Shown: positions 25,889 to 35,448, counted from the stretch's first letter. The stretch: DNA of 64,000 nucleotides from QYQL01 sp041675465 (GCA_041675465.1 JBAYTU010000003.1:25758-89757), one strand, 5' to 3'. A program made the numbers and translations. The notes: generated by a model from the letters alone, not told the origin.

Positions 25889-28800
25889 ATGTCGAATTTT
25901 TTCATCCGCAGGCCGATTGTGGCGATGGTCATCGCGATCATCACGGTGATCGTCGGGCTCGTGTCGATGGCCGGCCTGCCGGTCTCGCAGTTCCCGAACA
26001 TCGTCCCGCCCCAGATCCAGGTGCAGACGACGTATGTGGGCGCGGATGCACTCACGGTCGAGCAGTCGGTGGCCACGCCGATCGAGCAGCAGATGAGCGG
26101 GGTCGAGGGCATGGACTACATGTATTCGATCAATGCCAACAACGGCATGATGACCCTCAACGTCATCTTCGACACCACCACCGTCCCCACGACCGACCAG
26201 ATCCTCGCGCAGATGCGCCAGACGCAGGCCTCCTCGCAGCTCCCGCAGGACGTGCGCAACTTCGGCATCACGGTCGAGCAGGCGCTTTCCTCGCCGCTCG
26301 GGGTCTTCGCCCTCTACTCGCCGAACGGGACCTTCGATCCCACGTTCCTGGCCAACTACGCCTACATCAACATCAACGACCCCCTCACCCGCGTCAACGG
26401 CGTGGGCAGCGTCAGCATCTTCGGCGCGGGCCAGTATGCCATGCGCATCTGGGTGAAACCCGACCGCCTCGCGACGCTGAACATCACGGTCCCCGATGTC
26501 ATCCGCGCCGTGGACGCGCAGAACAACGTCAACCCGGCCGGCCAGATCGGCGGAGAGCCGGTCCCCAAGGGCCAGGTCTTCACGTTCACCGTCAACACCA
26601 CCGGCCGCCTCGTCACGCCGAAGGACTTCGAGCAAATCGTCATCCGGGCGAACGACGACGGCTCGGTCGTGCGGGTGGGCGACGTCGCCCGCGTGGATCT
26701 GGGCGGGCAGATCTACAACCTCCAAGGCCGTTACAACGGGCAGAATGCGGCCATCGTCTGCGTTTACCAGCTTCCCGGCTCGAACGCCGTGGACACGATG
26801 AAGCAGGTGCGCGCGTTGTTCGAGCAACAATCGAAACTGTTCCCGGACGACTTCAAATACGAGGTCGCCCTCGACACCACGCTCGCGATCACCGAGGGAA
26901 TGAAGGAAATCGTGAAGACGCTTTTCGAGGCAATGGTGCTCGTGATCATCGTCGTCTTCATCTTCCTGCAAGGCTGGCGGGCGACCCTGATCCCGCTGAT
27001 CGCGGTGCCCGTGTCCCTGATCGGCACATTTGCGATTTTCCCGATGCTGGGATTCTCGATCAACACCCTCTCCCTGTTCGGTCTCGTGCTGGCCATCGGG
27101 CTGGTCGTCGACGATGCCATCGTGGTGGTGGAGGCGATCGAACATCATATCGAGGAGGGGCTTTCCCCAAAAGATGCGGCCTTCAAGGCGATGGCGCAGG
27201 TCTCGGGGCCGGTGGTCGCCATCGCCCTGATCCTTGCTGCGGTGTTCATCCCGACCGTGTTCATCCCGGGGATCACCGGCGCGATGTATCAGCAGTTCGC
27301 CGTCACCATGGCGGTCTCGGTCCTCATCTCGGCATTCAACGCGCTTTCCCTGAGCCCGGCGCTCGGAGCTCTGCTCCTGAGACCGAGGAAGGAAGCCACC
27401 GGGCCGCTCAAAGCATTCTTCCGGTCGTTCAACAAGGTTTTCGGCTCCGCCACAAACGGCTACACGTCGATCTGCCGGGGGCTCATGCGAAAATTTGTCA
27501 TCAGTTTGCTTCTGCTGGCCCTCCTCGCCCTTGCGGGACTCGGGCTGGGAGCCCGGATGCCAACCTCATTCATCCCCGAGGAGGACCAGGGCTACCTGTT
27601 TGGCGTCGTGCAGCTCCCGCGCGCCTCATCGCTCCAGCAAACCGGCGACACCTCGGCCGAGATCGAAAAGCTGCTCGAAAAAACCCCCGGCGTCCAGCAC
27701 GTCACCTCGATCATCGGCTTCAACCTGCTCAGCACCGTCCAGAGCACGTATACCGGATTCTTCTTCATCGCGATGAAGCCGTGGGCGGAGCGGACCACGA
27801 AAGATCTCCAGATCGATGCCATCCAGGCCAACATCAACCGGCAGCTCGCCGCCCTCTCGAAACCCACTGCGGCCTTCGCCTTTCCGCCTCCGGCGATCCC
27901 CGGCATCGGCACGGCGGGCGGGGTGACCTTCATGCTCGAGGACCGCACCGGCGCGGACGTCGAGTTCATCGCCAAAAACACCCAGGCATTCATGGCTGCG
28001 GCAAAGAAGCGCCCGGAGTTTTCCAGCCTCTTCACCACCGCCCTCTGGGATGTTCCCCAGATCTACCTTGATGTCGATGAGGCGCAGGCCATGGTCCAGG
28101 GGGTCAGCCTCACGGATGCCTACCAGACCGTCCAGACATTCCTGGGGGGATACTTCGTCAACTACTTCAACCGCTTCGGCCTCCAGTGGCAGGTTTACAT
28201 CCAGGCCGAGGGCGAATACCGCACGGACATCGACAACCTCGGGCTCTTCTACGTGACGAACGACAAGGGCCAGGCCGTGCCGGTCAACTCCTTCATCCGG
28301 GCCAAGCGGTCGTTCGGGCCGGAGTTCACCATGCGCTACAACATGTTCCGCTGCTCCCAGGTCAACGCCGCCGTGACCCCCGGCTATTCCACCGCCCAGG
28401 CCATGCGCGCCCTCGAGGACGTCTTCGCACAGACCATGCCGCAGGGCATGGGATACGACTATTTCGGCATGTCCTACCAGGAGCAAAAAGCCGCCCAAGG
28501 GGTCCCGCCAGCCGCGATTTTCGGGCTCTCGCTTCTGTTCGTTTTCCTGATCCTCGCCGCGCAATACGAGAGCTGGTCGCTGCCGTTCAGCGTGCTTCTC
28601 ACCACCCCGGTCGCCGTGTTCGGCGCGTTCGCGGGACTGACCATCCGCGGCATGCAGGACAACCTCTACGCGCAAATCGGCCTCGTCATGCTCATCGGCC
28701 TCGCCGCAAAAAATGCCATCCTCATCGTCGAGTTCGCCAAGGACGAATACGAGAAAGGCAAGCCCGCGCTCGAAGCCGCGCTCGCCGGGGCCAAGCTCCG

Positions 28801-29053
28801 CCTGCGCCCGATCCTCATGACGGCTTTCGCCTTCATTCTGGGCACCCTTCCCCTGGCCCTCGCAACCGGCTCCGGTGCCGTCTCCCGGAGAAATCTCGGG
28901 ACCACTGTGATCGGCGGAATGCTCGCGGCGACCTTCCTGTCGATTTTCCTCATCCCGGCCTGCTTCTACGTTGTGGAGCGCTTTTTCGCCGGGCGGAAGG
29001 AGGATGCCTTGGCACCCGCGTCGACCCCGGTGGAAGAACCTCCGGCTTCCTGA
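25889..29053 (+). CDS. RND multidrug efflux transporter, AcrB/HAE1 family
   Basis: 1054 residues, the usual length. The N-terminus MSNFFIRRPIVAMVIAIITV and LPVSQFPNIVPPQIQVQTTY are classical for HAE1 pumps. The transmembrane proton relay is present: LFGLVLAIGLVVDDAIVVVE with two Asp (TM4) and LVMLIGLAAKNAILIVEFAK (TM10). Two large periplasmic porter domains lie between. It exports hydrophobic or amphiphilic compounds with proton antiport. Together with the adaptor upstream it forms an operon; no TolC-type channel gene is in the window. Confidence 0.96.
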   Translation: MSNFFIRRPIVAMVIAIITVIVGLVSMAGLPVSQFPNIVPPQIQVQTTYVGADALTVEQSVATPIEQQMSGVEGMDYMYSINANNGMMTLNVIFDTTTVPTTDQILAQMRQTQASSQLPQDVRNFGITVEQALSSPLGVFALYSPNGTFDPTFLANYAYININDPLTRVNGVGSVSIFGAGQYAMRIWVKPDRLATLNITVPDVIRAVDAQNNVNPAGQIGGEPVPKGQVFTFTVNTTGRLVTPKDFEQIVIRANDDGSVVRVGDVARVDLGGQIYNLQGRYNGQNAAIVCVYQLPGSNAVDTMKQVRALFEQQSKLFPDDFKYEVALDTTLAITEGMKEIVKTLFEAMVLVIIVVFIFLQGWRATLIPLIAVPVSLIGTFAIFPMLGFSINTLSLFGLVLAIGLVVDDAIVVVEAIEHHIEEGLSPKDAAFKAMAQVSGPVVAIALILAAVFIPTVFIPGITGAMYQQFAVTMAVSVLISAFNALSLSPALGALLLRPRKEATGPLKAFFRSFNKVFGSATNGYTSICRGLMRKFVISLLLLALLALAGLGLGARMPTSFIPEEDQGYLFGVVQLPRASSLQQTGDTSAEIEKLLEKTPGVQHVTSIIGFNLLSTVQSTYTGFFFIAMKPWAERTTKDLQIDAIQANINRQLAALSKPTAAFAFPPPAIPGIGTAGGVTFMLEDRTGADVEFIAKNTQAFMAAAKKRPEFSSLFTTALWDVPQIYLDVDEAQAMVQGVSLTDAYQTVQTFLGGYFVNYFNRFGLQWQVYIQAEGEYRTDIDNLGLFYVTNDKGQAVPVNSFIRAKRSFGPEFTMRYNMFRCSQVNAAVTPGYSTAQAMRALEDVFAQTMPQGMGYDYFGMSYQEQKAAQGVPPAAIFGLSLLFVFLILAAQYESWSLPFSVLLTTPVAVFGAFAGLTIRGMQDNLYAQIGLVMLIGLAAKNAILIVEFAKDEYEKGKPALEAALAGAKLRLRPILMTAFAFILGTLPLALATGSGAVSRRNLGTTVIGGMLAATFLSIFLIPACFYVVERFFAGRKEDALAPASTPVEEPPAS

Positions 29054-29074
29054 CCTCGCTCTGAAAAAAACCGG

Positions 29075-29165
29075 CTCACGCAAAGGGCGCAGAGCACGCA
29101 AAGATGATAAGAAGATGAAGGAAAAACAATCTGGAGGAACCCAATCCATGAACCCTTTGCGTGAG
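29075..29165. repeat. Inverted repeat around the start of an L,D-transpeptidase gene
   Basis: CTCACGCAAAGGG (29075-29087) and CCCTTTGCGTGAG (29153-29165) are a perfect 13-bp inverted repeat 65 bases apart. The right arm lies in codons 2-6 of the transpeptidase gene and the loop holds its Shine-Dalgarno and ATG. Sequence between reads as a degenerate CGCAAAG-type repeat. Confidence 0.65.
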
Positions 29166-29813
29166 ATTTTTCCTCCACATTCTGGGTATGCCATCCCGCT
29201 CTTCGCGTGCATCCTTTTCACCTCCTGCGCGTCCAAAGGCCCCACCTTCCGCGACCAGCCGGACTATTCCACCGCCTACCTCGGCCCGAATGGGGAGATC
29301 TTTTTCGCAAAACAAAAAGGCCCGAAACGCCCCGCCGAAGCAGCTCCTCCGCCGGAACAAAAATGGACGTGGTTCGACGAAGGCGCGCGCGGTGCCCCGT
29401 CGATCGTCATCGATCTCAGCGAGCAAACGGCACGGTTTTACAAGGGGGACGTGGAAGTGGGCACCGCCCCCGTCTCGACCGGACGCGAAGGATACAGCAC
29501 TCCGGCGGGAAATTATTCCGTCATCGAAAAAGACCGCAACCACATCTCCACCCTCTACGGCGATTACGTGGATTCCAGCGGCGATGTGATCGTCAGGAAT
29601 GTTGGAGTCAACAAAGACAAGCGCCCCCCGGGCACGCGCTTCCAAGGCGCGCCCATGCCCTACTTTCTCAGAGTCACCGGTGCCGTCGGCATGCACGCGG
29701 GCCACCTCCCCGGCTACGCCGCCTCCCACGGCTGCATCCGCCTCCCGCGTGGTGCCGCAGAAAAATTCTTCGAGAACTCCCCCCCGGGCACGCCGGTCAG
29801 CATCGTGCACTGA
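29148..29813 (+). CDS. L,D-transpeptidase (YkuD) lipoprotein
   Basis: 221 residues. The ATG at 29148 follows GGAGGA with good spacing; upstream in-frame ATGs lack this. A lipoprotein signal runs to the lipobox LFTSC at about residue 25. The YkuD domain occupies the C-terminal two thirds: IVIDLSEQTARFYKGD, VSTGREGYSTPAGNY, and the catalytic GYAASHGCIRLPRG with His, Cys and Arg. Such enzymes make 3-3 peptidoglycan crosslinks or anchor lipoproteins to the wall. It is the second lipidated YkuD protein in the window. A clear unusual feature is the inverted repeat spanning its start. Confidence 0.92.
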   Translation: MNPLREIFPPHSGYAIPLFACILFTSCASKGPTFRDQPDYSTAYLGPNGEIFFAKQKGPKRPAEAAPPPEQKWTWFDEGARGAPSIVIDLSEQTARFYKGDVEVGTAPVSTGREGYSTPAGNYSVIEKDRNHISTLYGDYVDSSGDVIVRNVGVNKDKRPPGTRFQGAPMPYFLRVTGAVGMHAGHLPGYAASHGCIRLPRGAAEKFFENSPPGTPVSIVH

Positions 29814-29892
29814 GCGGGGGGTGGCTCAATTGTCAGTTGTCCGAGCAGATGAAGCGGATGCCCGAGCAGAACTCGGTGCCAAAAACCTCGGG

Positions 29893-32373
29893 TCAGGCGG
29901 CGGTTTCTCCGACGGGTTTTGCGGTGGATTTCCCGACGGCGAACACCAGCTTTTCGCCGTCGCGTTTGACGGTGACCATGTCGCCCGGTTTGATCTGGCC
30001 ACGGAGGATCTCCTCGGCCATCGGGTCTTCGAGATACTTCTCCACCGCGCGGCGCATCGGGCGCGCGCCGTAGGTCGGGTCGTAGCCTTTTTCGATGAGG
30101 AATTCCTCCGCCGTCGCATCGAGGGTGAGGTGGACATCCTTGAGGCGGATGCGTTCGATGACTTTCGACATTTCGAGGTTCACGATCTTCACGAGGTCCG
30201 GTTTGGAGAGCGTGTGGAAGACGATGATGTCGTCGAGGCGGTTGAGGAATTCGGGTTTGAAGACCCGCTTGGTTTCCTCGAGGATTTTCCCGCGCATCGT
30301 GTCGTGGTTGTCATCGAGGTTCGGGGCGCCGAACCCCAGCGTGGTCTGCTTGCGGATGAGCTCGGCCCCGACGTTCGAGGTCATGATGATGATCGTGTTG
30401 CGGAAGTCGATTTTCCGTCCGAGGGAATCGGTGATTTTGCCTTCCTCGAGGATTTGAAGGAGGAGGTGCATCACGTCCGGGTGGGCCTTTTCGACCTCGT
30501 CGAAGAGCACGACCGAATACGGGCGGCGGCGCACCGCCTCGCTGAGCTGGCCGCCTTCCTCGTAGCCGATGTAGCCCGGAGGCGAGCCGATGAGGCGCGA
30601 GGCCGTGAACTTCTCCATGTATTCGCTCATGTCGATCTGGATGAGCGAATCCGCGTCGCCGAACATGAACTCCGCGAGCGTGCGGGCGAGGAATGTTTTG
30701 CCGACGCCGGTGGGGCCGAGAAAGATGAATGAGCCGATCGGGCGGCGGGGGTCTTTGAGGTCGGCGCGCGAGCGGCGCAGGGCCTTGCTGATGGCCGCGA
30801 CCGCCTCGTTCTGGCCGATGACCCTGCCTTGCATCTCGGATTCCATGGCGAGCAGTTTCGCCGTCTCCTGCTGCTCCATGCGCGAGAGCGGGACCCCGGT
30901 CCACTTCGAGATGATGTGCATGATGTCCTCGTCGGTGACGACCACTTCCTTTTCGTCCTTGTTCGCCCTCCACTCCGCGAGGATGGCGTCGAGTTTTTCC
31001 TTCGCCTGCTTCTCGCTGTCGCGGAGGGCGGCGGCTTTCTCGAAGTCCTGCGATTTGATGGCGGCCTCCTTGTCCAGGCGGATGCGTTCGATTTCCGCCT
31101 CGACATCCTTGACGTTCGGAGGGCGGGACATGGCGGAGATGCGGGCCCGCGAACCGGCCTCGTCCATGACGTCGATGGCTTTGTCCGGGAGGAACCGCCC
31201 GCTCAGGTAGCGGTCCGTGAGTTTCGCGGCGGCCTCGAGGGCGGCATCCAGGATTCTGGCCTTGTGGTGGGCCTCGTATTTCGGGCGGATGCCCTTGAGG
31301 ATGAGGATGGTCTCCTCGACCGAGGGGGCCTCCACCTTGACCGTCTGGAAACGGCGCTCGAGAGCGGCGTCTTTTTCGATGTATTTGCGGTATTCGTTCA
31401 GTGTCGTCGCGCCGATGCACTGGAGCTCGCCGCGGCTGAGGGCCGGCTTGATGATGTTCGAGGCGTCCATTGCGCCCTCTGCGGAGCCCGCCCCGACGAT
31501 GGTGTGCAGCTCGTCGATGAAGAGGATCACGTTTTTGTTGCGGCGGATTTCATCCATGACCGCCTTGATCCGCTCTTCGAACTGGCCGCGATATTTCGTG
31601 CCGGCGACCATGAGGGCGAGGTCGAGGGTGATGACTTTTTTGTCGTGCAGGATTTCAGGGATATTGCCCGCCACGATTTCCTGGGCGAGGCCTTCGGCGA
31701 TGGCGGTCTTGCCGACGCCCGCCTCCCCGATGAGGACGGGGTTGTTCTTGGTGCGGCGGCAGAGGATTTGCACGACGCGTTCGATTTCGTCGGCGCGGCC
31801 GATGACCGGATCCAGCTCGCCCTTTTTGGCGAGTTCGGTGAGGTCGCGTCCGAACGCGCGGAGTGCCGGCGTCTTGCCGTCCTTCTTTCCGCCGGCTTCT
31901 GCGGGGATGGTGTCCCCTTCGTCCTGCGGCGCGAAATTCGGGTCGAGTTCCTTGAGGATCTCGTTGCGGGTGCGTTCGATGTCGACCTCCAGGTTTTTGA
32001 GGACGCGTGCGGCGACGCCTTCGCCCTCCCGGAGAAGGCCGAGGAGGATATGCTCGGTGCCGACATACGAATGCTGGAGGCTCTTGGCTTCCTTGCCTGC
32101 GAGGGCGAGGACTTTTTTGACGCGCGGGGTGTAGGGAATATTTCCCACCATTTTCGTCTCGGGACCCGAACCCACCTGTTTTTCCACCTCCATGCGGACC
32201 GTCTCGAGGTCGAGGCCCATTTTTTGGAGGACGTTGACCGCCACGCCGTTGCCCAGCTTGATGAGACCGAGAAGGAGGTGTTCGGTCCCGACGTAGTTGT
32301 GGTTGAACCGGTCCGCCTCTTTGCGGGCGAGGGCGAGAACCTGCTGTGCGCGTGGGGTGAAGTTATTCATCAT
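29893..32373 (-). CDS. clpC: AAA+ unfoldase ClpC
   Basis: 826 residues: two N-terminal Clp repeats (4-145; MMNNFTPRAQQVLALARKEA), AAA1 with IGEAGVGKTAIAEGLAQ near 215, a UVR-type coiled insert at about 420-450, and AAA2 with FLGPTGVGKTFLARTLAE near 555. The M-domain/UVR arrangement marks ClpC rather than ClpA or ClpB. It unfolds substrates for the ClpP peptidase. Its start overlaps mcsB by 11 bp, so adaptor, kinase and unfoldase are made together. Two adjacent ATGs (32373, 32370) are equally possible starts; GAAGAAAG is a fair Shine-Dalgarno sequence. Confidence 0.97.
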   Translation of the reverse strand: MMNNFTPRAQQVLALARKEADRFNHNYVGTEHLLLGLIKLGNGVAVNVLQKMGLDLETVRMEVEKQVGSGPETKMVGNIPYTPRVKKVLALAGKEAKSLQHSYVGTEHILLGLLREGEGVAARVLKNLEVDIERTRNEILKELDPNFAPQDEGDTIPAEAGGKKDGKTPALRAFGRDLTELAKKGELDPVIGRADEIERVVQILCRRTKNNPVLIGEAGVGKTAIAEGLAQEIVAGNIPEILHDKKVITLDLALMVAGTKYRGQFEERIKAVMDEIRRNKNVILFIDELHTIVGAGSAEGAMDASNIIKPALSRGELQCIGATTLNEYRKYIEKDAALERRFQTVKVEAPSVEETILILKGIRPKYEAHHKARILDAALEAAAKLTDRYLSGRFLPDKAIDVMDEAGSRARISAMSRPPNVKDVEAEIERIRLDKEAAIKSQDFEKAAALRDSEKQAKEKLDAILAEWRANKDEKEVVVTDEDIMHIISKWTGVPLSRMEQQETAKLLAMESEMQGRVIGQNEAVAAISKALRRSRADLKDPRRPIGSFIFLGPTGVGKTFLARTLAEFMFGDADSLIQIDMSEYMEKFTASRLIGSPPGYIGYEEGGQLSEAVRRRPYSVVLFDEVEKAHPDVMHLLLQILEEGKITDSLGRKIDFRNTIIIMTSNVGAELIRKQTTLGFGAPNLDDNHDTMRGKILEETKRVFKPEFLNRLDDIIVFHTLSKPDLVKIVNLEMSKVIERIRLKDVHLTLDATAEEFLIEKGYDPTYGARPMRRAVEKYLEDPMAEEILRGQIKPGDMVTVKRDGEKLVFAVGKSTAKPVGETAA

Positions 32374-33484
32374 GTCTTTCTTCGGTGGCTTCCGGGGTCC
32401 GCGCCTTCAAAATCGCGATATCCGGTTCCGGCACCTGGTCCAATTTCGCGCGGATTATCGTTGCGCGCAAGGAGTCCCTTTCATCCGCCGACATTTTTTG
32501 CGTGCCAACCCCCTTTTGAAGGTGTGCCGGCTGGGTCTCGATAAACAGCTCGTCCACGGGAAAGCGGCAGGGCTCCGGGAAAACTCCGAGGTCGACGCCC
32601 AACTTGAGCACCGAGAGGTAGTTGAGGGCCTCTTTCGAGCTCATCGAGTAGGCGTGGGAAAGGACGCCGTAGGCACGCCCGATCTGGTCGTAAAGGGTCA
32701 CCGGTTTGCGCTGGGCGAGAAGCGCGCGCGCATTCTGCTCGTGTTCCAGGATCTGCTCGATGACCCGGTCGAGGCGACCGATGATTTCCTCCTCGGTCTC
32801 CCCGAGGGTGGTTTGGTTGGAAACCTGGAAGAGGTTTCCCATGGCCTCGGTCCCTTCCCCGTGGAGACCGCGGACCGCCAGGCCGATTTTGTTGACCGAG
32901 TTGACGATTTTGTTGATCTGCTCGCTCATGACGAGTCCCGGCAGATGAAGCATGGCCGATGCCCGCATCCCGGTGCCGACGTTGGTCGGGCAGGCGGTGA
33001 GGTAGCCCAGTTCGGCGTCGAACGCATAATCGAGCACCTCCTCGAGCTCCGAATCCACGTGGTCGATCATCGAGAAAACCTTGGTGAGCTGGAGCCCGCA
33101 GCAGATGGCCTGCATCCGGAGGTGATCCTCCTCGTTGATCATGACGCTCAGGGTTTGTGGGGAGTTCATGACCACCGCGCTGCCGACGCCTTTCGCCGCG
33201 TGTTCGCGGCTGATCAGATGCCGCTCGACGAGCACCTGCTTTTCCAGGGGCGACAGGGCTTCGAGATTCTCCGAGTAGGATTCCGCCATTTCCGGAAGGT
33301 GTTCCACCGCGTCCTTCACCAGGCGCATGACCTCGAGGCGCTCGGCCTTTTTTGCCCAGCCGGGAAACGGTTTTTCGCGGAGGTTGCGGGCGAGGCGGAC
33401 CCGGCTGCTGACGACGATGTTCCTGTGCGGGCCGTCGCCGGAGAGCCATTCTCCCGAACTCGCGATGATGCGGGAAAATTTCAT
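32363..33484 (-). CDS. mcsB: Protein-arginine kinase McsB
   Basis: 373 residues of the ATP:guanido phosphotransferase family. NIVVSSRVRLARNLREKPFP binds ATP; CPTNVGTGMRASAMLHLPGL and TEEEIIGRLDRVIEQILEHE are conserved. The C-terminal RDSLRA (about 336-341) fits the phospho-arginine recognition motif RDXXRA reported in McsB of Firmicutes. It phosphorylates arginine side chains, marking proteins for ClpCP. The ATG overlaps the mcsA stop by 4 bp, and the 3' end overlaps clpC. Family identity and function by context are both strong. Confidence 0.93.
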   Translation of the reverse strand: MKFSRIIASSGEWLSGDGPHRNIVVSSRVRLARNLREKPFPGWAKKAERLEVMRLVKDAVEHLPEMAESYSENLEALSPLEKQVLVERHLISREHAAKGVGSAVVMNSPQTLSVMINEEDHLRMQAICCGLQLTKVFSMIDHVDSELEEVLDYAFDAELGYLTACPTNVGTGMRASAMLHLPGLVMSEQINKIVNSVNKIGLAVRGLHGEGTEAMGNLFQVSNQTTLGETEEEIIGRLDRVIEQILEHEQNARALLAQRKPVTLYDQIGRAYGVLSHAYSMSSKEALNYLSVLKLGVDLGVFPEPCRFPVDELFIETQPAHLQKGVGTQKMSADERDSLRATIIRAKLDQVPEPDIAILKARTPEATEERHDE

Positions 33485-33972
33485 GCGTTGGTCCCGGCCT
33501 CCATCCGGCGGATTTGATCGCGGAGGTCGGCCGCGCGCTCGTATTCCTCGGCGGCGACCGCCTGGTTCAGACGATCCTGGAGCGACTTCATTTTCTCGCC
33601 CTGTTCCCGGATTTTGTGGAATGCGGCGGGGGATTTCCCGGTATGGGCGGTCCCCTTGTGCATGTTTTTCAGCATGCCCGAGAGCCCGTCGGCGAAGACG
33701 GCGTAGCAGGCGCTGCAGCCGAGCCGTCCGGTTTTTTTGAAGTCCGCCTGGGTGAACCCGCACACCGGGCATTTCTGGGATCCCGGGTTTTTGTCGATTT
33801 CCTGGGCGGCCCCCAGCCCCATGAGCAGGTCGGCAAGGGCGAAGCCGGTCGGGTCGTTCACGCCCTTTTCCTTTGAGCAGGATTCGCAGAGGTTGACCTT
33901 CTGCATCTTCCCCTCGACGATTTGGGTGAGAAAGACGGTGGCTTCTTTGGACTGGCAGACGTCGCACTGCAT
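33481..33972 (-). CDS. mcsA: McsA-like zinc-finger activator with UVR domain
   Basis: 163 residues with four CXXC pairs in two zinc ribbons (MQCDVCQSKEA, CESCSKEKG; KCPVCGFT, GCSACYAVF) and a C-terminal UVR motif (LNQAVAAEEYERAADLRDQI). In Bacillus McsA activates McsB and supplies metal sensing. It starts 4 bp after ilvE and leads into mcsB. ctsR, the repressor that heads the Firmicutes operon, is absent here. Confidence 0.9.
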   Translation of the reverse strand: MQCDVCQSKEATVFLTQIVEGKMQKVNLCESCSKEKGVNDPTGFALADLLMGLGAAQEIDKNPGSQKCPVCGFTQADFKKTGRLGCSACYAVFADGLSGMLKNMHKGTAHTGKSPAAFHKIREQGEKMKSLQDRLNQAVAAEEYERAADLRDQIRRMEAGTNA

Positions 33973-33976
33973 ACCG

Positions 33977-34846
33977 CTAATAAATCGCTGTGCCTGTGGC
34001 GGCTGTCAACTCGTGGTAGCGGGAGATCAGGCGTTTGGTCACCGGGCCGGGGGTGCCGGTGCCGATGATGCGGTTGTCCAGGCGCACGACGGGGATGACC
34101 TCTGCGGCGGTTCCGGTGAGGAAGGATTCGTCGGCGGTGTAGATGTCGTAGCGGGTCATGTCGGGCTCGCCGACCGGAATCCCCGATTCGGCGGCGATCT
34201 CCAGGACCACCGCGCGGGTGACCCCGGCGAGGGCCCCCGAAGAAATCGGCGGGGTGGAGATGCGCCCGTTCTTTACCGTGAAGATGTTGTCGCCCGTGCA
34301 TTCGGCCACGTAGCCCTGCTCGTTGAGCATGAGCCCTTCGCCCGCCCCGGCCTGCTGGGCCTCGATTTTGGCGAGGATGTTGTTGAGGTAGTTCAGGGAT
34401 TTCACCATCGGGCTCAGTGCCCCGTGCGCGATTCTGCGCGTGGCGCAGGTGACCAAATGAAGGCCGTTTTCGTATTTGTCCGGAGGGTAGAGGGTGATTT
34501 TCGAGGCGATGATGAAGACCGTGGCGCGGGGGCAGAGCGCCGGGTTGAGACCCAGGTCGCCGCAGCCCCGCGTCACCACCAGTCTCACATACCCGTCGCG
34601 GAGATCGTTCCGCCGGATTGTCTCCAGAAGCGCCTCCGACATTTTTCCCGCCTCCATCCCCACGTCGAGGCAGATGGCCTTCGCGGAATCGAACAGCCTG
34701 GCCATGTGTTCCCCGAGGCGGAAGACCCTCCCGTTGTAAAAACGGATCCCCTCGAAGACCCCGTCGCCATAGAGCAGGCCGTGGTCGAACACCGAGATCT
34801 TTGCGTTCTCCTTGTCGTAAAATTCCCCGTCAATGTAGATCTTCAT
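33977..34846 (-). CDS. ilvE: Branched-chain amino-acid aminotransferase
   Basis: 289 residues, class IV PLP aminotransferase. FDHGLLYGDGVFEGIRFYNG near residue 20-40, the Lys in SPMVKSLNYLNNILAKIEAQ that binds PLP, and YVAECTGDNIFTVKNGRIST are family hallmarks. It transfers the amino group of Leu, Ile or Val to 2-oxoglutarate. D-amino-acid or aminodeoxychorismate enzymes share the fold, so specificity is inferred. It is the first gene of the run ilvE-mcsA-mcsB-clpC and is divergent from the BFN gene with about 137 bp between the starts. Confidence 0.88.
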   Translation of the reverse strand: MKIYIDGEFYDKENAKISVFDHGLLYGDGVFEGIRFYNGRVFRLGEHMARLFDSAKAICLDVGMEAGKMSEALLETIRRNDLRDGYVRLVVTRGCGDLGLNPALCPRATVFIIASKITLYPPDKYENGLHLVTCATRRIAHGALSPMVKSLNYLNNILAKIEAQQAGAGEGLMLNEQGYVAECTGDNIFTVKNGRISTPPISSGALAGVTRAVVLEIAAESGIPVGEPDMTRYDIYTADESFLTGTAAEVIPVVRLDNRIIGTGTPGPVTKRLISRYHELTAATGTAIY

Positions 34847-34983
34847 GTTTGGATGATTCCGCGCGCCCGGAGGCGATCGGGCCGGACAGGATGCCCTGTC
34901 CCGCGCGGAATCTCAACTCTCTTTATCCGGGCCTGCGCGTTAACTTTCTCGCAAACGGCGCGGGAACCGTGTAGGCTGCAGGC

Positions 34984-35448
34984 ATGGAAAAATCCGTGGT
35001 TCCCGTCCAAATCCGCGCGCTGATTCCGACGAACGCGGGCTGCGCGGTATTCCTCGGGAATGACGAGAAGGTTTTTGTGATTTACGTGGACCAGGGTGTT
35101 GGGGCGGCGATCGGGATGTTTCTCAGCGGGGCCGACAAGGAGCGCCCGCTCACCCATGACCTGCTCGCTCACGTCCTCGCCGCCGTGGGCGCGAAGGTCG
35201 AGCGGGTCGTCATCAACGACCTCAAGAACGGCACCTATTTCGGGAGGTTGATCCTGTCTGCGGAGAACGAGCTGCAGCAGAAAAAAATCATCGAACTCGA
35301 CGCGCGCCCGAGCGACTGCATGGCGATGGCCGCGCAACAAAAGGCTCCGATTTACGTGAGCGGGATTGTCTGGGAGGAAGTCGAGGACACCTCGGAGCTT
35401 CTCCAAAGCCTTCAGGAAGACCAGCCGCCATCCGGCGAGGGCGGTTGA
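34984..35448 (+). CDS. Bifunctional nuclease (BFN/DUF151) domain protein
   Basis: 154 residues. The BFN domain covers residues 8-130: FLGNDEKVFVIYVDQGVGAA, RPLTHDLLAHVLAAVGAKVE, and the signature ELDARPSDCMAMAAQQKAPI. In plants and some bacteria such domains have RNase/DNase activity, but in most bacteria the role is unknown. The C-terminus is acidic. It is divergent from ilvE-mcsAB-clpC, so the two share an upstream region. Confidence 0.88.
   Translation: MEKSVVPVQIRALIPTNAGCAVFLGNDEKVFVIYVDQGVGAAIGMFLSGADKERPLTHDLLAHVLAAVGAKVERVVINDLKNGTYFGRLILSAENELQQKKIIELDARPSDCMAMAAQQKAPIYVSGIVWEEVEDTSELLQSLQEDQPPSGEGG

Noticed and set aside
30829..32544. 571-residue plus-strand frame opposite clpC
   Set aside because: A high-GC shadow of clpC; the sequence is acidic low-complexity and clpC itself is unambiguous. 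The same applies to long antisense frames at 18183-19442, 789-1769, 2046-3020 and 20230-21885.
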